Part shown: positions 33,843 to 42,323 of the stretch, in pieces | Layout of the letters: each line of letters opens with the position of its first letter | How positions within the stretch are numbered: the first letter of the stretch is position 1 | Source: Actinobacteria bacterium HGW-Actinobacteria-4 | Lineage (GTDB): Bacteria > Actinomycetota > Actinomycetes > Actinomycetales > Demequinaceae | NCBI GenBank assembly: GCA_002841315.1 | Contig: PHEW01000001.1 | Coordinates: forward strand, 124,001 to 188,000 | Length of the DNA stretch: 64,000 nt | Direction: 5' to 3' | Program-made: the position numbers and the translations under genes | The notes under the pieces: model-generated | Told to the model about the DNA's origin: nothing | Seen by the model: the letters and a program-made list of their open reading frames with translations, nothing else | The model's database searches: none

Positions 33843-34480
33843 TAGGCCGCGGAGACGTGCTCGCGCGAGTGCTCGCCCGATTCGATCACGTCGAGAATCG
33901 CGATGGCGAAGTCCTCGGCCCCGATCGCGGAAACTCCGTCAGCATCGAACAGCGCGACGTCGCCACCCAGGCGGTAGGTTCCGCGCTTGGCGTGCGGCGC
34001 ATAGGATCCAAACTGTGCGGCGGGGCTGAAGTAGACCCAGTCAGCACCTTCGGGAGCGGCGAGCATCACCTCGAGCACAGCGGCACCCTCGAGCGCCTCG
34101 GTGCGGTACGTCTCGTCAATCTCGCCCTCGGAGAATCGCGGAGCCCCGGGCGCGGGCCGCAACGGCGAGAACCCGCCTACAACGCCCAACCTGGCACCAG
34201 CATCGGCCGCCTTGGAAAGCAGTTCGCGGTGGAGTCCGGGGAGCTTGCCCTCCATGTCGCCACGCGGCGAGGTGGTCGAGATCACGGCGTCCGCGCCCGC
34301 GAAGGCGCGCGCCTGGATGTCTGGATCAAGCACTGAGCCCTGGATGTAGGTGACGCCGTCCACGGGCTGGTCTGGCTGGGACCGAGAAATGGCGGTGACG
34401 GTGTGGCCGCGGTGTGCTGCCTCGGCGACGATGGCCGAGCCTGCGTAGCCGGTTCCGCCTAGCACTGTGATGGTTGACAT
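33839..34480 (-). CDS. NAD(P)-binding atypical short-chain dehydrogenase (NmrA-like)
   Basis: A 213-residue Rossmann protein. It begins with the dinucleotide-binding GGTGYAGSAIVAEA (about residues 8-21). It lacks an obvious Tyr-x3-Lys pair, as many NmrA/YesF-type members do, so it may sense rather than catalyse. Segments such as VLEVMLAAPEGADWVYFSPAAQFG and the ending EDFAIAILDVIE are family-like. An AGGAGGT site precedes the ATG. It lies 111 bases downstream of the TetR gene on the same strand and may belong to that operon. Confidence 0.85.
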   Translation of the reverse strand: MSTITVLGGTGYAGSAIVAEAAHRGHTVTAISRSQPDQPVDGVTYIQGSVLDPDIQARAFAGADAVISTTSPRGDMEGKLPGLHRELLSKAADAGARLGVVGGFSPLRPAPGAPRFSEGEIDETYRTEALEGAAVLEVMLAAPEGADWVYFSPAAQFGSYAPHAKRGTYRLGGDVALFDADGVSAIGAEDFAIAILDVIESGEHSREHVSAAY

Positions 34481-34577
34481 GGGGACCTCCTAGTAGCGAT
34501 GTGTTTGCGCGGAGGTGAACGCGGGGGTAGGTGGAGGTATTCCGGGCGGCCGATGCTGGGGCCGGGTACGGTGCGAG

Positions 34578-34605
34578 GCGCTAGCGGGGCGCTACGCGCT
34601 AGCGC
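34578..34605 (-). terminator. Hairpin at the end of tetR
   Basis: GCGCTAGC (34578-34585) and GCTAGCGC (34598-34605) are perfect arms with a 12-base loop, overlapping the TetR stop codon at 34592. There is no T-tract, so it may weaken rather than end transcription into the next gene. Confidence 0.35.
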
Positions 34606-35200
34606 GCGCGTTGAGTTGCGCCATCGCGGAGTGCAGGAGCCGTTCGGCGTCGTCTGCCTCGAGGAGCCGGAGGAACTGCTGGTACGCAAGCATCGAGCCC
34701 CAGAACTCAAACGCGTACTGACGGGGATCGAGGTCTGGCCTGAAATGGCCCTCTTCCACGGCAATCTGGGCGGCCTTGTCGATGAAGACGATCATGGTGT
34801 TGAAGTACTCCGCGAGCTTGGTGCGGACCACGCCAGGGCGGTCGTCAAACTCGGAGGCGGCAACGATGAAGGGGCAGCCACCCGCGAACTCGTCGCGTTC
34901 CCAGTGCATCCACTGAGTGAGTAGTCTCTCGAGGCGGGGCAGGCCGCGGGGAGCCGTGAGCGCTTGTCGCGCCACGACTTCCAAGAACCGGTCGGCAGCG
35001 GCGTCGAGGGCAGCGCACTGCAGGTCTTCCTTGGAGGAGAAGTGGGCGTAGAGCCCGCTCTTTGACATTCCCACCTTGCCCGCGAGCACGCCGATGGTCA
35101 GACCTTCGAACCCCAGTTCACTCGACAACTCAAGCGCTTGGTGCAGGATGGCGGTGCGCGTCGCGTCGCCCTTGCTCAGCGTTGGTGCCTTTGGATTCAT
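34592..35200 (-). CDS. TetR-family transcriptional regulator
   Basis: A 202-residue repressor with the HTH ALELSSELGFEGLTIGVLAGKVGMSKSGLYAHFSSKEDLQ (about residues 19-58) and a TetR_C-like ligand domain including WMHWERDEFAGGCPFIVAASEFDDRPG. The ATG overlaps the stop of a 49-residue upstream gene (TAATG), so translation is coupled. A palindrome ACGACCGTTCGT upstream of that small gene is the likely binding site. The target is probably its own operon, including the downstream Rossmann protein. Confidence 0.92.
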   Translation of the reverse strand: MNPKAPTLSKGDATRTAILHQALELSSELGFEGLTIGVLAGKVGMSKSGLYAHFSSKEDLQCAALDAAADRFLEVVARQALTAPRGLPRLERLLTQWMHWERDEFAGGCPFIVAASEFDDRPGVVRTKLAEYFNTMIVFIDKAAQIAVEEGHFRPDLDPRQYAFEFWGSMLAYQQFLRLLEADDAERLLHSAMAQLNARASA

Positions 35201-35349
35201 TACTCACGCCCGTAGGTCAGGTCCTCGAGGATCTCTTGTGGCTCTATTGTGACATCGGCTCCGGAGAAGGCGTTGCCCCAGTTGGGCAGCCTGGGCTCGG
35301 ACGATGGATGCGCGCTAGATGCGGCTCCGGCATGGATGGTTTGCGTCAT
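35200..35349 (-). CDS. 49-residue protein translationally coupled to tetR
   Basis: A short gene encoding a 49-residue acidic peptide (begins MTQTIHAGAASSAH, ends EILEDLTYGRE). The evidence is a strong AGAGGAGA ribosome binding site seven bases before the ATG, the TAATG junction with tetR, and a promoter with a TetR-type palindrome upstream. There is no signal peptide or membrane span. It might be a leader peptide that controls TetR translation, or a small ligand or partner of TetR. No homologue is recognised. Confidence 0.65.
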   Translation of the reverse strand: MTQTIHAGAASSAHPSSEPRLPNWGNAFSGADVTIEPQEILEDLTYGRE

Positions 35350-35412
35350 GGTGTCTCCTCTTGGTGCGCCCTGGCGGACGGCGGTGGGGGCGTGGTGCCC
35401 GCCACCCTTGCG

Positions 35413-35432
35413 AGATTAGCACGACCGTTCGT
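35413..35432 (-). promoter_or_regulatory. Promoter and TetR-type operator of the small-gene/tetR operon
   Basis: On the minus strand TAATCT (35418-35413) is a good -10. Directly upstream is ACGACCGTTCGT (35421-35432), with ACGA/TCGT arms, a common TetR half-site. Binding would cover the promoter spacer. Confidence 0.5.
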
Positions 35433-35457
35433 TTCTTGGCGGGCCACGGCGGACCTG

Positions 35458-35492
35458 GGCGGCTGGCGGCTGGCGGCTGGCGGCTGGCGGCT
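35458..35492. repeat. Heptanucleotide tandem repeat, GGCGGCT x5
   Basis: Five perfect head-to-tail copies of GGCGGCT in the 258-base gap between the tetR operon and the HNH gene. The unit length, not a multiple of three, and the intergenic position make it a candidate for slippage and copy-number variation between strains. Confidence 0.9.
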
Positions 35493-35607
35493 GAGCGTAT
35501 TCGCCGCAACCGCGCGACTGATGTCCACAGGCCCGGTTTCGCGTGGACTCTCCTCGGGCTTAGTGGGGCCCCGAACGTGAGGCGGGTCCTGCTGCTTCAC
35601 TGGGCGT

Positions 35608-37005
35608 ATGTCCTCGACTGCCACCTCTGCACCTCGCCTAGCGAGGCAGTTCGCCACGGGCGAGCTCGTAGGCTGGGGCGCGCCGGAGTGGGAGGCACTT
35701 TCCACCGATGAGTTGGTGAGCCTGGTGCAGGAGGTCGCGCAAGCCCGCCGGAGGGTTGACGCGGCCCTGGCGGGAGCATCGGCCGAAATCGCACGGCGCT
35801 CCACTGCCGATAATGGCGCGGGTGACATCGCGCGCCGCAAGGGCTTCGCGAATCCCAAGCAGATGATCGCGGCCGTCACCGGCGGCACCACTGCGGAGGC
35901 TGGGCGGCTCATCAGCGTGGGCAGGACCACTCTGGATGCGACCGCACCGGAGCTGAGACCTGAGGACCGCGTGCCTGGCGAGCCTGAGCCCCTGCGACTT
36001 GTGGAGCTGGCGGGCGCAGTGACCGGCGGATTCCTGAGCATCGACGGGGCGAATGCGGTGGGAGACTCGCTGACGCGACTTGCGCTGGTACTGGAACCCG
36101 GGATTCTGGCCGATGCTGAGCGTCACCTTGTGCAGCGGGCACAGGACCTTCCGTTGGACCGGCTTGCGGTCGTGATCCGCCAGATGGAAGCTGAGCTTGA
36201 CCCTGCTGCGTTGGCGCTCAAGGAAGAGGCGCGGCGCCGAGGGCGGTACCTGAACATCTTCGAGAACCGGCAAGGGGTCGTGGTGGTGGACGGGAGGCTC
36301 GATCCCGAGACCGCCGCGCCGCTCAAGGCCGTGATCGAAACCATGGTGACGGACGTGCTACGCGGGCGGCGTGATGGCTCCGGTGTGGGCATGGGCGATA
36401 GTGCAGGTGTGGATGACCGCACCGTGCCCCAGATTCGCGCGGATGCGCTCGCCACCCTCGCGGGGCACTGCTTGGGTTGCGAAGCGAAAGACCTCCCGCC
36501 TACCAAGACCACCGTCGTGGTGCGGGTGGGGCTCGCGGAGTTGAAGTCGGGCTTGGGCCTGGGTGAGATCGATGGATTCGATCAGCCCATGTCAGTGGAG
36601 GCGATTCGCCGCATGGCCGCCGACGCCGGCGTGGTTCCCATGGTCATGGGCGGGCCGTCCGAGGTACTCGACCTGGGACGCTCGAGGCGGCTGTTCTCGC
36701 CAGCGCAGCGGATGGCCTTGGTCGAGCGGGACGGCGGATGCGCACACTGTCACGCGCCGCCCATATGGTGTCAGGCTCACCATATTCAGTGGTGGGATCG
36801 GGACGGCGGCCGTACCGACCTGTCGAATGGGATTCTGCTGTGCACGACATGTCATCAACGCCTACATCGAGATGGCTGGGACATCTCTGTCCGCGGCGCG
36901 GAGGTGTGGTTCGTGCCGCCGGCAGACGTGGACCGCGAGCGCAAGCCGATTCGCGGGGGCAGGGAGAGATTCGAGTACCGGGGCATGGCATCCGCGGCCG
37001 CATAG
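35608..37005 (+). CDS. DUF222-HNH endonuclease-like protein (13E12 family)
   Basis: A 465-residue protein. The N-terminal two-thirds is a helical DUF222 domain (LVSLVQEVAQARRRVDAALAGASAEIARRS...). The C-terminal part is an HNH nuclease motif with zinc-type cysteines: CAHCHAPPIWCQAHHIQWWDRDGG...NGILLCTTCHQRLH (about residues 377-415). The family is abundant and often multi-copy in actinobacteria, sometimes linked to mobile DNA; its function is not established. It stands alone here, between a heptamer repeat and the beta-galactosidase gene. Confidence 0.92.
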   Translation: MSSTATSAPRLARQFATGELVGWGAPEWEALSTDELVSLVQEVAQARRRVDAALAGASAEIARRSTADNGAGDIARRKGFANPKQMIAAVTGGTTAEAGRLISVGRTTLDATAPELRPEDRVPGEPEPLRLVELAGAVTGGFLSIDGANAVGDSLTRLALVLEPGILADAERHLVQRAQDLPLDRLAVVIRQMEAELDPAALALKEEARRRGRYLNIFENRQGVVVVDGRLDPETAAPLKAVIETMVTDVLRGRRDGSGVGMGDSAGVDDRTVPQIRADALATLAGHCLGCEAKDLPPTKTTVVVRVGLAELKSGLGLGEIDGFDQPMSVEAIRRMAADAGVVPMVMGGPSEVLDLGRSRRLFSPAQRMALVERDGGCAHCHAPPIWCQAHHIQWWDRDGGRTDLSNGILLCTTCHQRLHRDGWDISVRGAEVWFVPPADVDRERKPIRGGRERFEYRGMASAAA

Positions 37006-37023
37006 CGTGTTCCCTGGGGAACG

Positions 37024-39000
37024 TCAGGTAGCGATCGGCTCGTAGTGTGCGCCGTACGGTTCCAGCTCCCAGGTCTTGCCCGCGATAGTCACGGTTCGGG
37101 GCTCGGCGGTGTGGTTGCCAGTGAACCGGAAGCCTCCACGCACGATCGTCTCGACCCCAGGCTCTGGTGCCGCGAACGCCGCACTGATTCCAGCATCGGC
37201 AAGCCACCGCTCCACGAGCGCGTCCATGAGCGGTGCTGTGGGCTGGGTGCCGACGTACCACGCGGCGCCCGGAGCAATTCCGGAGTTGGCGCCGTGCTCG
37301 CGGCGTGTGATCGCGGGCTGTCCGGCGGCGAACCCGTCGTCAAAGGAGGCGAGTACCTCAGCGTCGCGGACCTCTACACGTTCCTGCCAGTCCGTCGCGG
37401 CGCCCTGGATGGAGCCGTCAAGCAAGGTGACGGTTTCGGCAGATGCCAGTGGAGCAACCTCCTCGACCGCAACCCCGAGGGCTTGCTGCAACGCAGAGCC
37501 GACACCACCCAAGTAGCCACCGGTGTAGGCATGAAGTTGGGGATCGAGAACCCCGGACTGATAGGACACCACCAGGGTGTTGCCCCGAGTCGCCACGCTT
37601 GCAAGTTCGTCAAGTGCGGCGGTGGACGCCACGTGCAGCACCGGCACGACCACTAGTTGGTAGCCCGCCGTGGATGCTCCGGCTCGAGTGAAATCGACCT
37701 CTACACCTCGGCGGAGGAACCCCGCATACCAAGCGAGAACCGTCTCGAGGTAGTCGCGGCTCGCCGGCACGGCCTCCTGTTCGATCGCCCACCAGCTGTC
37801 CCAGTCGAGAACGATCGCTACCTGCGCCTTGACCTCCGTGCCCACCACAGCGTCCAGTCCAGCGAGTTCGCGCCCCAAATCCTGCACCTCGCGGTGAATC
37901 CGCGACTCGGTGCCGAAGTGCGGAAGCATCGCCGAGTGGAACTTCTCCGCCCCCGCCACGGATTGCCGCCATTGGAAGTAGCACACGGCATCGGCGCCTC
38001 GGGCTACGGCGTTCAAGGAGTGCAGTCGGTTCATGCCGGGCGCTTTGGGCATGTTGCGGTCGCGCCAGTTCACCGCGGAAGGAGCCTGCTCCATCAGCAA
38101 CCACGGCTTGCCGCCGCCCAGCGAGCGCATGAGGTCACGCTCTGCGCTGAGCAACACATACGAGTCGGGGTCCGCTGGATCAGGATAGGCATCATCGCTC
38201 ACCACGTCGACGTGCTCCGCCCATCGCCAGTAATCGACGCGCGGAAAGAAGCCCATGAAGTTGGTGGTGATGGGCACCCCCTGCGAGTACTCGCGGACTA
38301 TACCTGCCTCTTCGCGGTGCAGAGCGAGCAGTGCGTCGGAGCTGAACCTATTGAAGTCGAGTAGTTGTGCCGGGTTTCGGTGCGCCGGAGCCTGCGCGGG
38401 CACGCCAACCTCGGCAAACTCGCTGTACGCCTGCGACCAGAACGCGGTCCCCCATGCCTCGTTGAGCGCCTCGATCGTGCCGTACCGCTCGGTCAGCCAC
38501 GCGCGGAAGGCGGCAGCGCTCTCGTCATCGTAAGAATGCGAGACGTGACAGCCGTACTCGTTGTTGATGTGCCAAGCCTCGAGGGCCGGGTGAGAGTGGT
38601 ACCGGGCGGCAATCTGGTGAACCAAACGCATCGCGTAGGTGCGGTAGGCCGACGAACTTGGGCTGAAGTGTTGACGGGAGCCAAAGTTCAGGCGCGTCCC
38701 GTCCTCCTTCACCGGAAGCGACTCGGGGTGCAGGCGCGCGAGCCACGCCGGCGGCGAGGCCGTCGCCGTGGCCAGGATCACTCGAATGCCGCCCTCGTGG
38801 AGCTTGTCGAGGACCTCGTCAAGCCACTCGAAGTTGTACTCACCCGGTCGCGGCTCAAGCTTGGCCCATGAGAACACGCCGACGGTGGCGGACGTCATGT
38901 GGGCGCCTCGCATCAGGCGCACGTCTTCATCCCACACGGCCTTGGGCCATTGCTCCGGGTTGTAGTCGGCGCCAAATCGGATACTCGAGAAACCGGACAT
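37024..39000 (-). CDS. Beta-galactosidase, glycoside hydrolase family 42
   Basis: A 658-residue retaining beta-galactosidase. The N-terminal TIM barrel contains GADYNPEQWP (residues 10-19), the acid/base Glu148 in HINNEYGC and the nucleophile Glu304 in LLMEQAPSAVNW. A trimerisation-like middle domain and a small beta domain follow. There is no signal peptide, so it acts inside the cell on imported galactosides. It is divergent from lacI-galT across two operators, which places it in a galactoside-utilisation regulon with galactose entering the Leloir pathway. Confidence 0.95.
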   Translation of the reverse strand: MSGFSSIRFGADYNPEQWPKAVWDEDVRLMRGAHMTSATVGVFSWAKLEPRPGEYNFEWLDEVLDKLHEGGIRVILATATASPPAWLARLHPESLPVKEDGTRLNFGSRQHFSPSSSAYRTYAMRLVHQIAARYHSHPALEAWHINNEYGCHVSHSYDDESAAAFRAWLTERYGTIEALNEAWGTAFWSQAYSEFAEVGVPAQAPAHRNPAQLLDFNRFSSDALLALHREEAGIVREYSQGVPITTNFMGFFPRVDYWRWAEHVDVVSDDAYPDPADPDSYVLLSAERDLMRSLGGGKPWLLMEQAPSAVNWRDRNMPKAPGMNRLHSLNAVARGADAVCYFQWRQSVAGAEKFHSAMLPHFGTESRIHREVQDLGRELAGLDAVVGTEVKAQVAIVLDWDSWWAIEQEAVPASRDYLETVLAWYAGFLRRGVEVDFTRAGASTAGYQLVVVPVLHVASTAALDELASVATRGNTLVVSYQSGVLDPQLHAYTGGYLGGVGSALQQALGVAVEEVAPLASAETVTLLDGSIQGAATDWQERVEVRDAEVLASFDDGFAAGQPAITRREHGANSGIAPGAAWYVGTQPTAPLMDALVERWLADAGISAAFAAPEPGVETIVRGGFRFTGNHTAEPRTVTIAGKTWELEPYGAHYEPIAT

Positions 39001-39119
39001 GTCTACTCGCTCTCTTTTGTCTTCAGACCTTGGTAGGGCAGGAGATTCGGTGGCGCACCAGCGTCACTACGACCACCAGAGACGCGCGTGCGGGCTTCCG
39101 CCCTCACACTTGGCCTTGA

Positions 39120-39133
39120 TGTTGACGTCAACA
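39120..39133. promoter_or_regulatory. LacI-type operator 1 (perfect palindrome)
   Basis: TGTTGACGTCAACA is a perfect 14-base palindrome 120 bases upstream of the beta-galactosidase start. Confidence 0.75.
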
Positions 39134-39152
39134 CGCACCCATCAACCTAGCA

Positions 39153-39166
39153 TGTTAACGTCAACA
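39153..39166. promoter_or_regulatory. LacI-type operator 2
   Basis: TGTTAACGTCAACA differs from operator 1 at one base. The centres are 33 bp apart, about three helical turns, so both sites face the same side of DNA. It lies just upstream of the lacI -10 at 39173. Confidence 0.75.
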
Positions 39167-39172
39167 TTCGCC

Positions 39173-39178
39173 TATGAT
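39173..39178 (+). promoter_or_regulatory. -10 element of leaderless lacI start
   Basis: TATGAT, near consensus, plus six bases and the ATG at 39185. No ribosome binding site is present. Confidence 0.55.
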
Positions 39179-39184
39179 CAGTGC

Positions 39185-40243
39185 ATGACCAGCCAGGAAG
39201 GAGCTGCAGACAAGCGCACGCGCAGCGCGCCGTCCCAAGTGGACGTCGCTCGTTTGGCGAAGGTGTCCGGGCAGACGGTATCCCGGGTCGCCAATGGCTC
39301 AGCCTCCGTCAGCCCGGGGACCCGGCAACGGGTACTCGAGGCAATGGCCGCCGTCGGGTACTCCACGAACTCGGCAGCGCGCGCGCTACGCAGCGGCACC
39401 TTCGACACCCTCGGGGTCATTGTCCACAAGCTCGCGCGCACCGGCGAGTCCCGAATCGTCGAAGCTGTTGTTGCGGCCGCCCACCGCGCGCATCACATCG
39501 TCACGGTCGTCGATCTCGAGACATCGTCGAACCAAGAACTCGCCGAAGCGGCCACGCGGCTGTCCCACCAGGCGATTGACGGCTTGATCATCATTCGCGC
39601 GGAACTCGCGCGCACCTCCGACCTCTCGCTGCCCCACGGGCTGCCCGTGGTGGTCTCGGATTCGCAGTTCTTTGGGAACATGCCCGCCGTGGGATCCGAC
39701 CAAACGAGCGGCCCGCGCGCGGCGGTTGAGCACCTACTTGATCTGGGACACCGCACGGTCCACTTGCTGGCTGGCCCCGCCGACTCGGTGCCCGCTTCGA
39801 CGCGACACGAGAGCTGGGCCGCCACCCTCGCAGATCATGGACGCGAGGCCCCCGCGCCCATACGCGGGGATTGGACGGCAGCCTCCGGGTACGCAGCGGG
39901 CCAGTTGATCGCGAACGACCCCTCGGTGACCGCGGTGTTCAGCGCCAATGATGAAATGGCGGCGGGGCTTTACCTCGCACTGCGCGAGCGTGGCATCCGA
40001 ATCCCTGAGGACATCTCGGTCGTGGGGTTTGACGACGTGCCACTCGCGGCATACCTGTGGCCGCCGCTCACCACGGTGAGGCAGGACTTCGATGCGATCG
40101 GCCACGAACTTGTCGCGTCGTTGCTCGCGCAAATCGCGGGCGAGGCAACAGCCCAAGACGCGACAAAACTCATCCCAACCGAGTTGGTGATCCGACACTC
40201 AACGGCGCAGCCCAGCCCACGCTCAATCCACCGTCCGGCTTGA
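39185..40243 (+). CDS. LacI-family repressor of the galactoside locus
   Basis: A 352-residue repressor. The HTH is VDVARLAKVSGQTVSRVANGSASVSPGTRQRVLEAM (about residues 19-54), followed by the effector-binding core that ends PEDISVVGFDDVPLAAYLWPPLTTVRQD. It starts at ATG 39185, supported by the -10 geometry; the longer frame to 38999 crosses the operators. It is probably co-transcribed with galT, 35 bases downstream, and binds the two palindromes that separate it from the beta-galactosidase gene. Confidence 0.94.
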   Translation: MTSQEGAADKRTRSAPSQVDVARLAKVSGQTVSRVANGSASVSPGTRQRVLEAMAAVGYSTNSAARALRSGTFDTLGVIVHKLARTGESRIVEAVVAAAHRAHHIVTVVDLETSSNQELAEAATRLSHQAIDGLIIIRAELARTSDLSLPHGLPVVVSDSQFFGNMPAVGSDQTSGPRAAVEHLLDLGHRTVHLLAGPADSVPASTRHESWAATLADHGREAPAPIRGDWTAASGYAAGQLIANDPSVTAVFSANDEMAAGLYLALRERGIRIPEDISVVGFDDVPLAAYLWPPLTTVRQDFDAIGHELVASLLAQIAGEATAQDATKLIPTELVIRHSTAQPSPRSIHRPA

Positions 40244-40278
40244 GTCTGACAGCAACAACCACGAGGGGAAGCACCACC

Positions 40279-41454
40279 ATGGACCATGGCACCGACAGCA
40301 CGTCGCACCAATCATTCGTCGCAGATTCTCGAATTCGGGTGGCCCGCGACCACCTCGCCGACGGGCGGGAAATTCTCTACTTTGACGACGCAGGAACGGC
40401 GATGCATCATGACCGCAAACCTGACGGGCGCGAGCTCCCGGCGAGACCCCCGACTGCCGAACTGCGCCAGGACCCCCTCACCGGCGAATGGATTACGATC
40501 GCCGCAGCCCGCCAGAACCGCGTGATGTTGCCTCCCGCGCACCTGGACCCGCTAGCCCCGCAAACCCCCGAAAACCCGTCAGAGATCCCCGACAACTATG
40601 ACGTCGCGGTGTTCGAGAACCGCTCGCCCGCTTTCGGGCCGGACAGCGGCAGTTCTGGGGACGCAGTGCCCATCGACATCAGCGTTGGCCGCGCCGTCAC
40701 CTCGGTGGGTCGGTGTGAGGTGGTCTGCTTCTCGCCGGAACACGAAGGCTCCTACGCGATGCTGGGCGAGACTCGTGCACGCACGGTCATCGAGGCCTGG
40801 GCACAACGCACCCACGAGCTAACCCAGTTGCCGGGAGTCCAACAGGTGTTTCCGTTCGAGAATCGGGGAGAGGCCATCGGGGTCACGCTTCACCACCCAC
40901 ACGGGCAGATCTATGCCTACCCGTACGTCACGCCGCGCACCCAGCGGCTCCAAGCCGCGATCGCTGGTTACGGCACCAACCTCATGGCAGACATCCTTGA
41001 CGCCGAGCGCTCCGGCCCTCGCGTGATCATGTCCGGAGAACACTGGACAGCGTTTGTCCCCTATGCGGCCCGCTGGCCCGTGGAAGTGCACATGTTGCCG
41101 CACCGCGACGTTCCCGATCTCGCGCACACCACCCTTGCGGAACGCGATGAACTGGCCGTACTCCACCCGCGCCTGTTGCGCGCTCTCGATGCACTGTACG
41201 AGACCCCCACACCCTACATATCAGCATGGCATCAGGCCCCCGCATCTGGTGCCGACGGCATACGTGTGATGCTGCAAGTGACCAGCCCACGTCGAGGTGC
41301 TGACAAGATGAAGTTCCTCGCCGGCTCCGAGGCCGCGATGGGGGCGTGGGTAGGCGACCTCGTGCCGGAGAATGCCGCAACGAACGTGCGCGAAGCCCTC
41401 GCTGTGGCCGACGCACAGTGGGCCGCCACGACGCAGATCCCACCTACGACGTAG
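40279..41454 (+). CDS. galT: Galactose-1-phosphate uridylyltransferase
   Basis: Leloir pathway enzyme: exchanges UMP between UDP-glucose and galactose-1-phosphate. It has 391 residues. The active-site motif HPHGQ (residues 206-210) has His208 as the uridylylated nucleophile. The N-terminal QDPLTGEWITIAAARQNR and ENRSPAF segments are typical. A GAGGGGA site lies eight bases before ATG 40279; the frame reaching 40057 lies within lacI. Together with GH42 it turns imported galactosides into glucose-1-phosphate. No galK or galE is in the window. Confidence 0.95.
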   Translation: MDHGTDSTSHQSFVADSRIRVARDHLADGREILYFDDAGTAMHHDRKPDGRELPARPPTAELRQDPLTGEWITIAAARQNRVMLPPAHLDPLAPQTPENPSEIPDNYDVAVFENRSPAFGPDSGSSGDAVPIDISVGRAVTSVGRCEVVCFSPEHEGSYAMLGETRARTVIEAWAQRTHELTQLPGVQQVFPFENRGEAIGVTLHHPHGQIYAYPYVTPRTQRLQAAIAGYGTNLMADILDAERSGPRVIMSGEHWTAFVPYAARWPVEVHMLPHRDVPDLAHTTLAERDELAVLHPRLLRALDALYETPTPYISAWHQAPASGADGIRVMLQVTSPRRGADKMKFLAGSEAAMGAWVGDLVPENAATNVREALAVADAQWAATTQIPPTT

Positions 41455-41457
41455 CCT
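41452..41457 (+). promoter_or_regulatory. -10 element overlapping the galT stop codon
   Basis: TAGCCT begins with the galT TAG stop and ends six bases before the ATG at 41464, giving the reductase gene its own leaderless-type promoter. Confidence 0.45.
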
Positions 41458-41463
41458 GGGCAG

Positions 41464-42318
41464 ATGACTCCTACGATCCCGCACCTGACCCTGAATGACG
41501 GCCACGAGATCCCAGCGCTCGGCTTTGGCACATATCCGCTCAAGGGCGAGGACGGCTACGCGGCCGTACGCGCCGCGCTCGACAATGGCTACCGGTTGCT
41601 GGACTCTGCGGTGAACTACCAGAACGAGGACGTGGTGGGGCGCGCCGCCGTGGACTTCTTGCGCGAATCGGGCACGCCCCGCGACCAGCTCACGGTTCAG
41701 ACCAAGCTCCCCGGCCGTGACCACGACTACGATCGCGCCGTCGCCGCCGGACACGAATCGCTTGAGCGCCTTGGACTAGACCGCATCGATGTCATGCTCA
41801 TCCATTGGCCCAACCCCATCACGGGCAAGTACCGCGACGCGTGGCGCGCTCTCGTGGAGCTGCGACGCCAGGGTGTGGTCCGGACCATTGGCGTCAGCAA
41901 CTTCACCGAGCAACACCTCGCACACATCATCGAAGACACCGGCGTGACGCCCGCGATCAACCAGGTCGAGCTGCACCCTTACTTCGCCCAGGAAGGCCTA
42001 CGCGCCGCACACACAGGGCTCGGAATCATCACGCAGGCGTGGAGCCCGCTCGGCAAGCGCAACTCCCCGGTGAATGAGCCCGCAGTCGCCAACGCCGCTG
42101 CAGCGCACGGAGTCACGCCCGCGCAAGTGATCCTGCGTTGGCACGCGCACCTTGGCAACCTTCCGCTACCAAAGTCGGCGACTCCGTCGCGACAGGTCGA
42201 GAACTTGGACATCTTTGGCTTCGAATTGGGCGACGCTGAGGTCGCCGCAATCTCCGCACTCACCCGTGTCGACGGCCGCCTCTTTGGGGGAGACCCGAAC
42301 ACGCACGAAGAGATGTAG
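41464..42318 (+). CDS. Aldo/keto reductase, 2,5-diketo-D-gluconate reductase-like
   Basis: A 284-residue NADPH-dependent reductase. The catalytic tetrad is visible: Asp and Tyr in YRLLDSAVNYQNED, Lys in VQTKLPG and His in MLIHWPNP. NADP-binding residues lie in LPKSATPSRQVENLDIF near the C-terminus. The AKR5-type pattern suggests reduction of keto-sugars or small aldehydes; the substrate is not defined. It starts nine bases after galT and converges on the next gene with a five-base gap. Confidence 0.92.
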   Translation: MTPTIPHLTLNDGHEIPALGFGTYPLKGEDGYAAVRAALDNGYRLLDSAVNYQNEDVVGRAAVDFLRESGTPRDQLTVQTKLPGRDHDYDRAVAAGHESLERLGLDRIDVMLIHWPNPITGKYRDAWRALVELRRQGVVRTIGVSNFTEQHLAHIIEDTGVTPAINQVELHPYFAQEGLRAAHTGLGIITQAWSPLGKRNSPVNEPAVANAAAAHGVTPAQVILRWHAHLGNLPLPKSATPSRQVENLDIFGFELGDAEVAAISALTRVDGRLFGGDPNTHEEM

Positions 42319-42323
42319 CGCCC

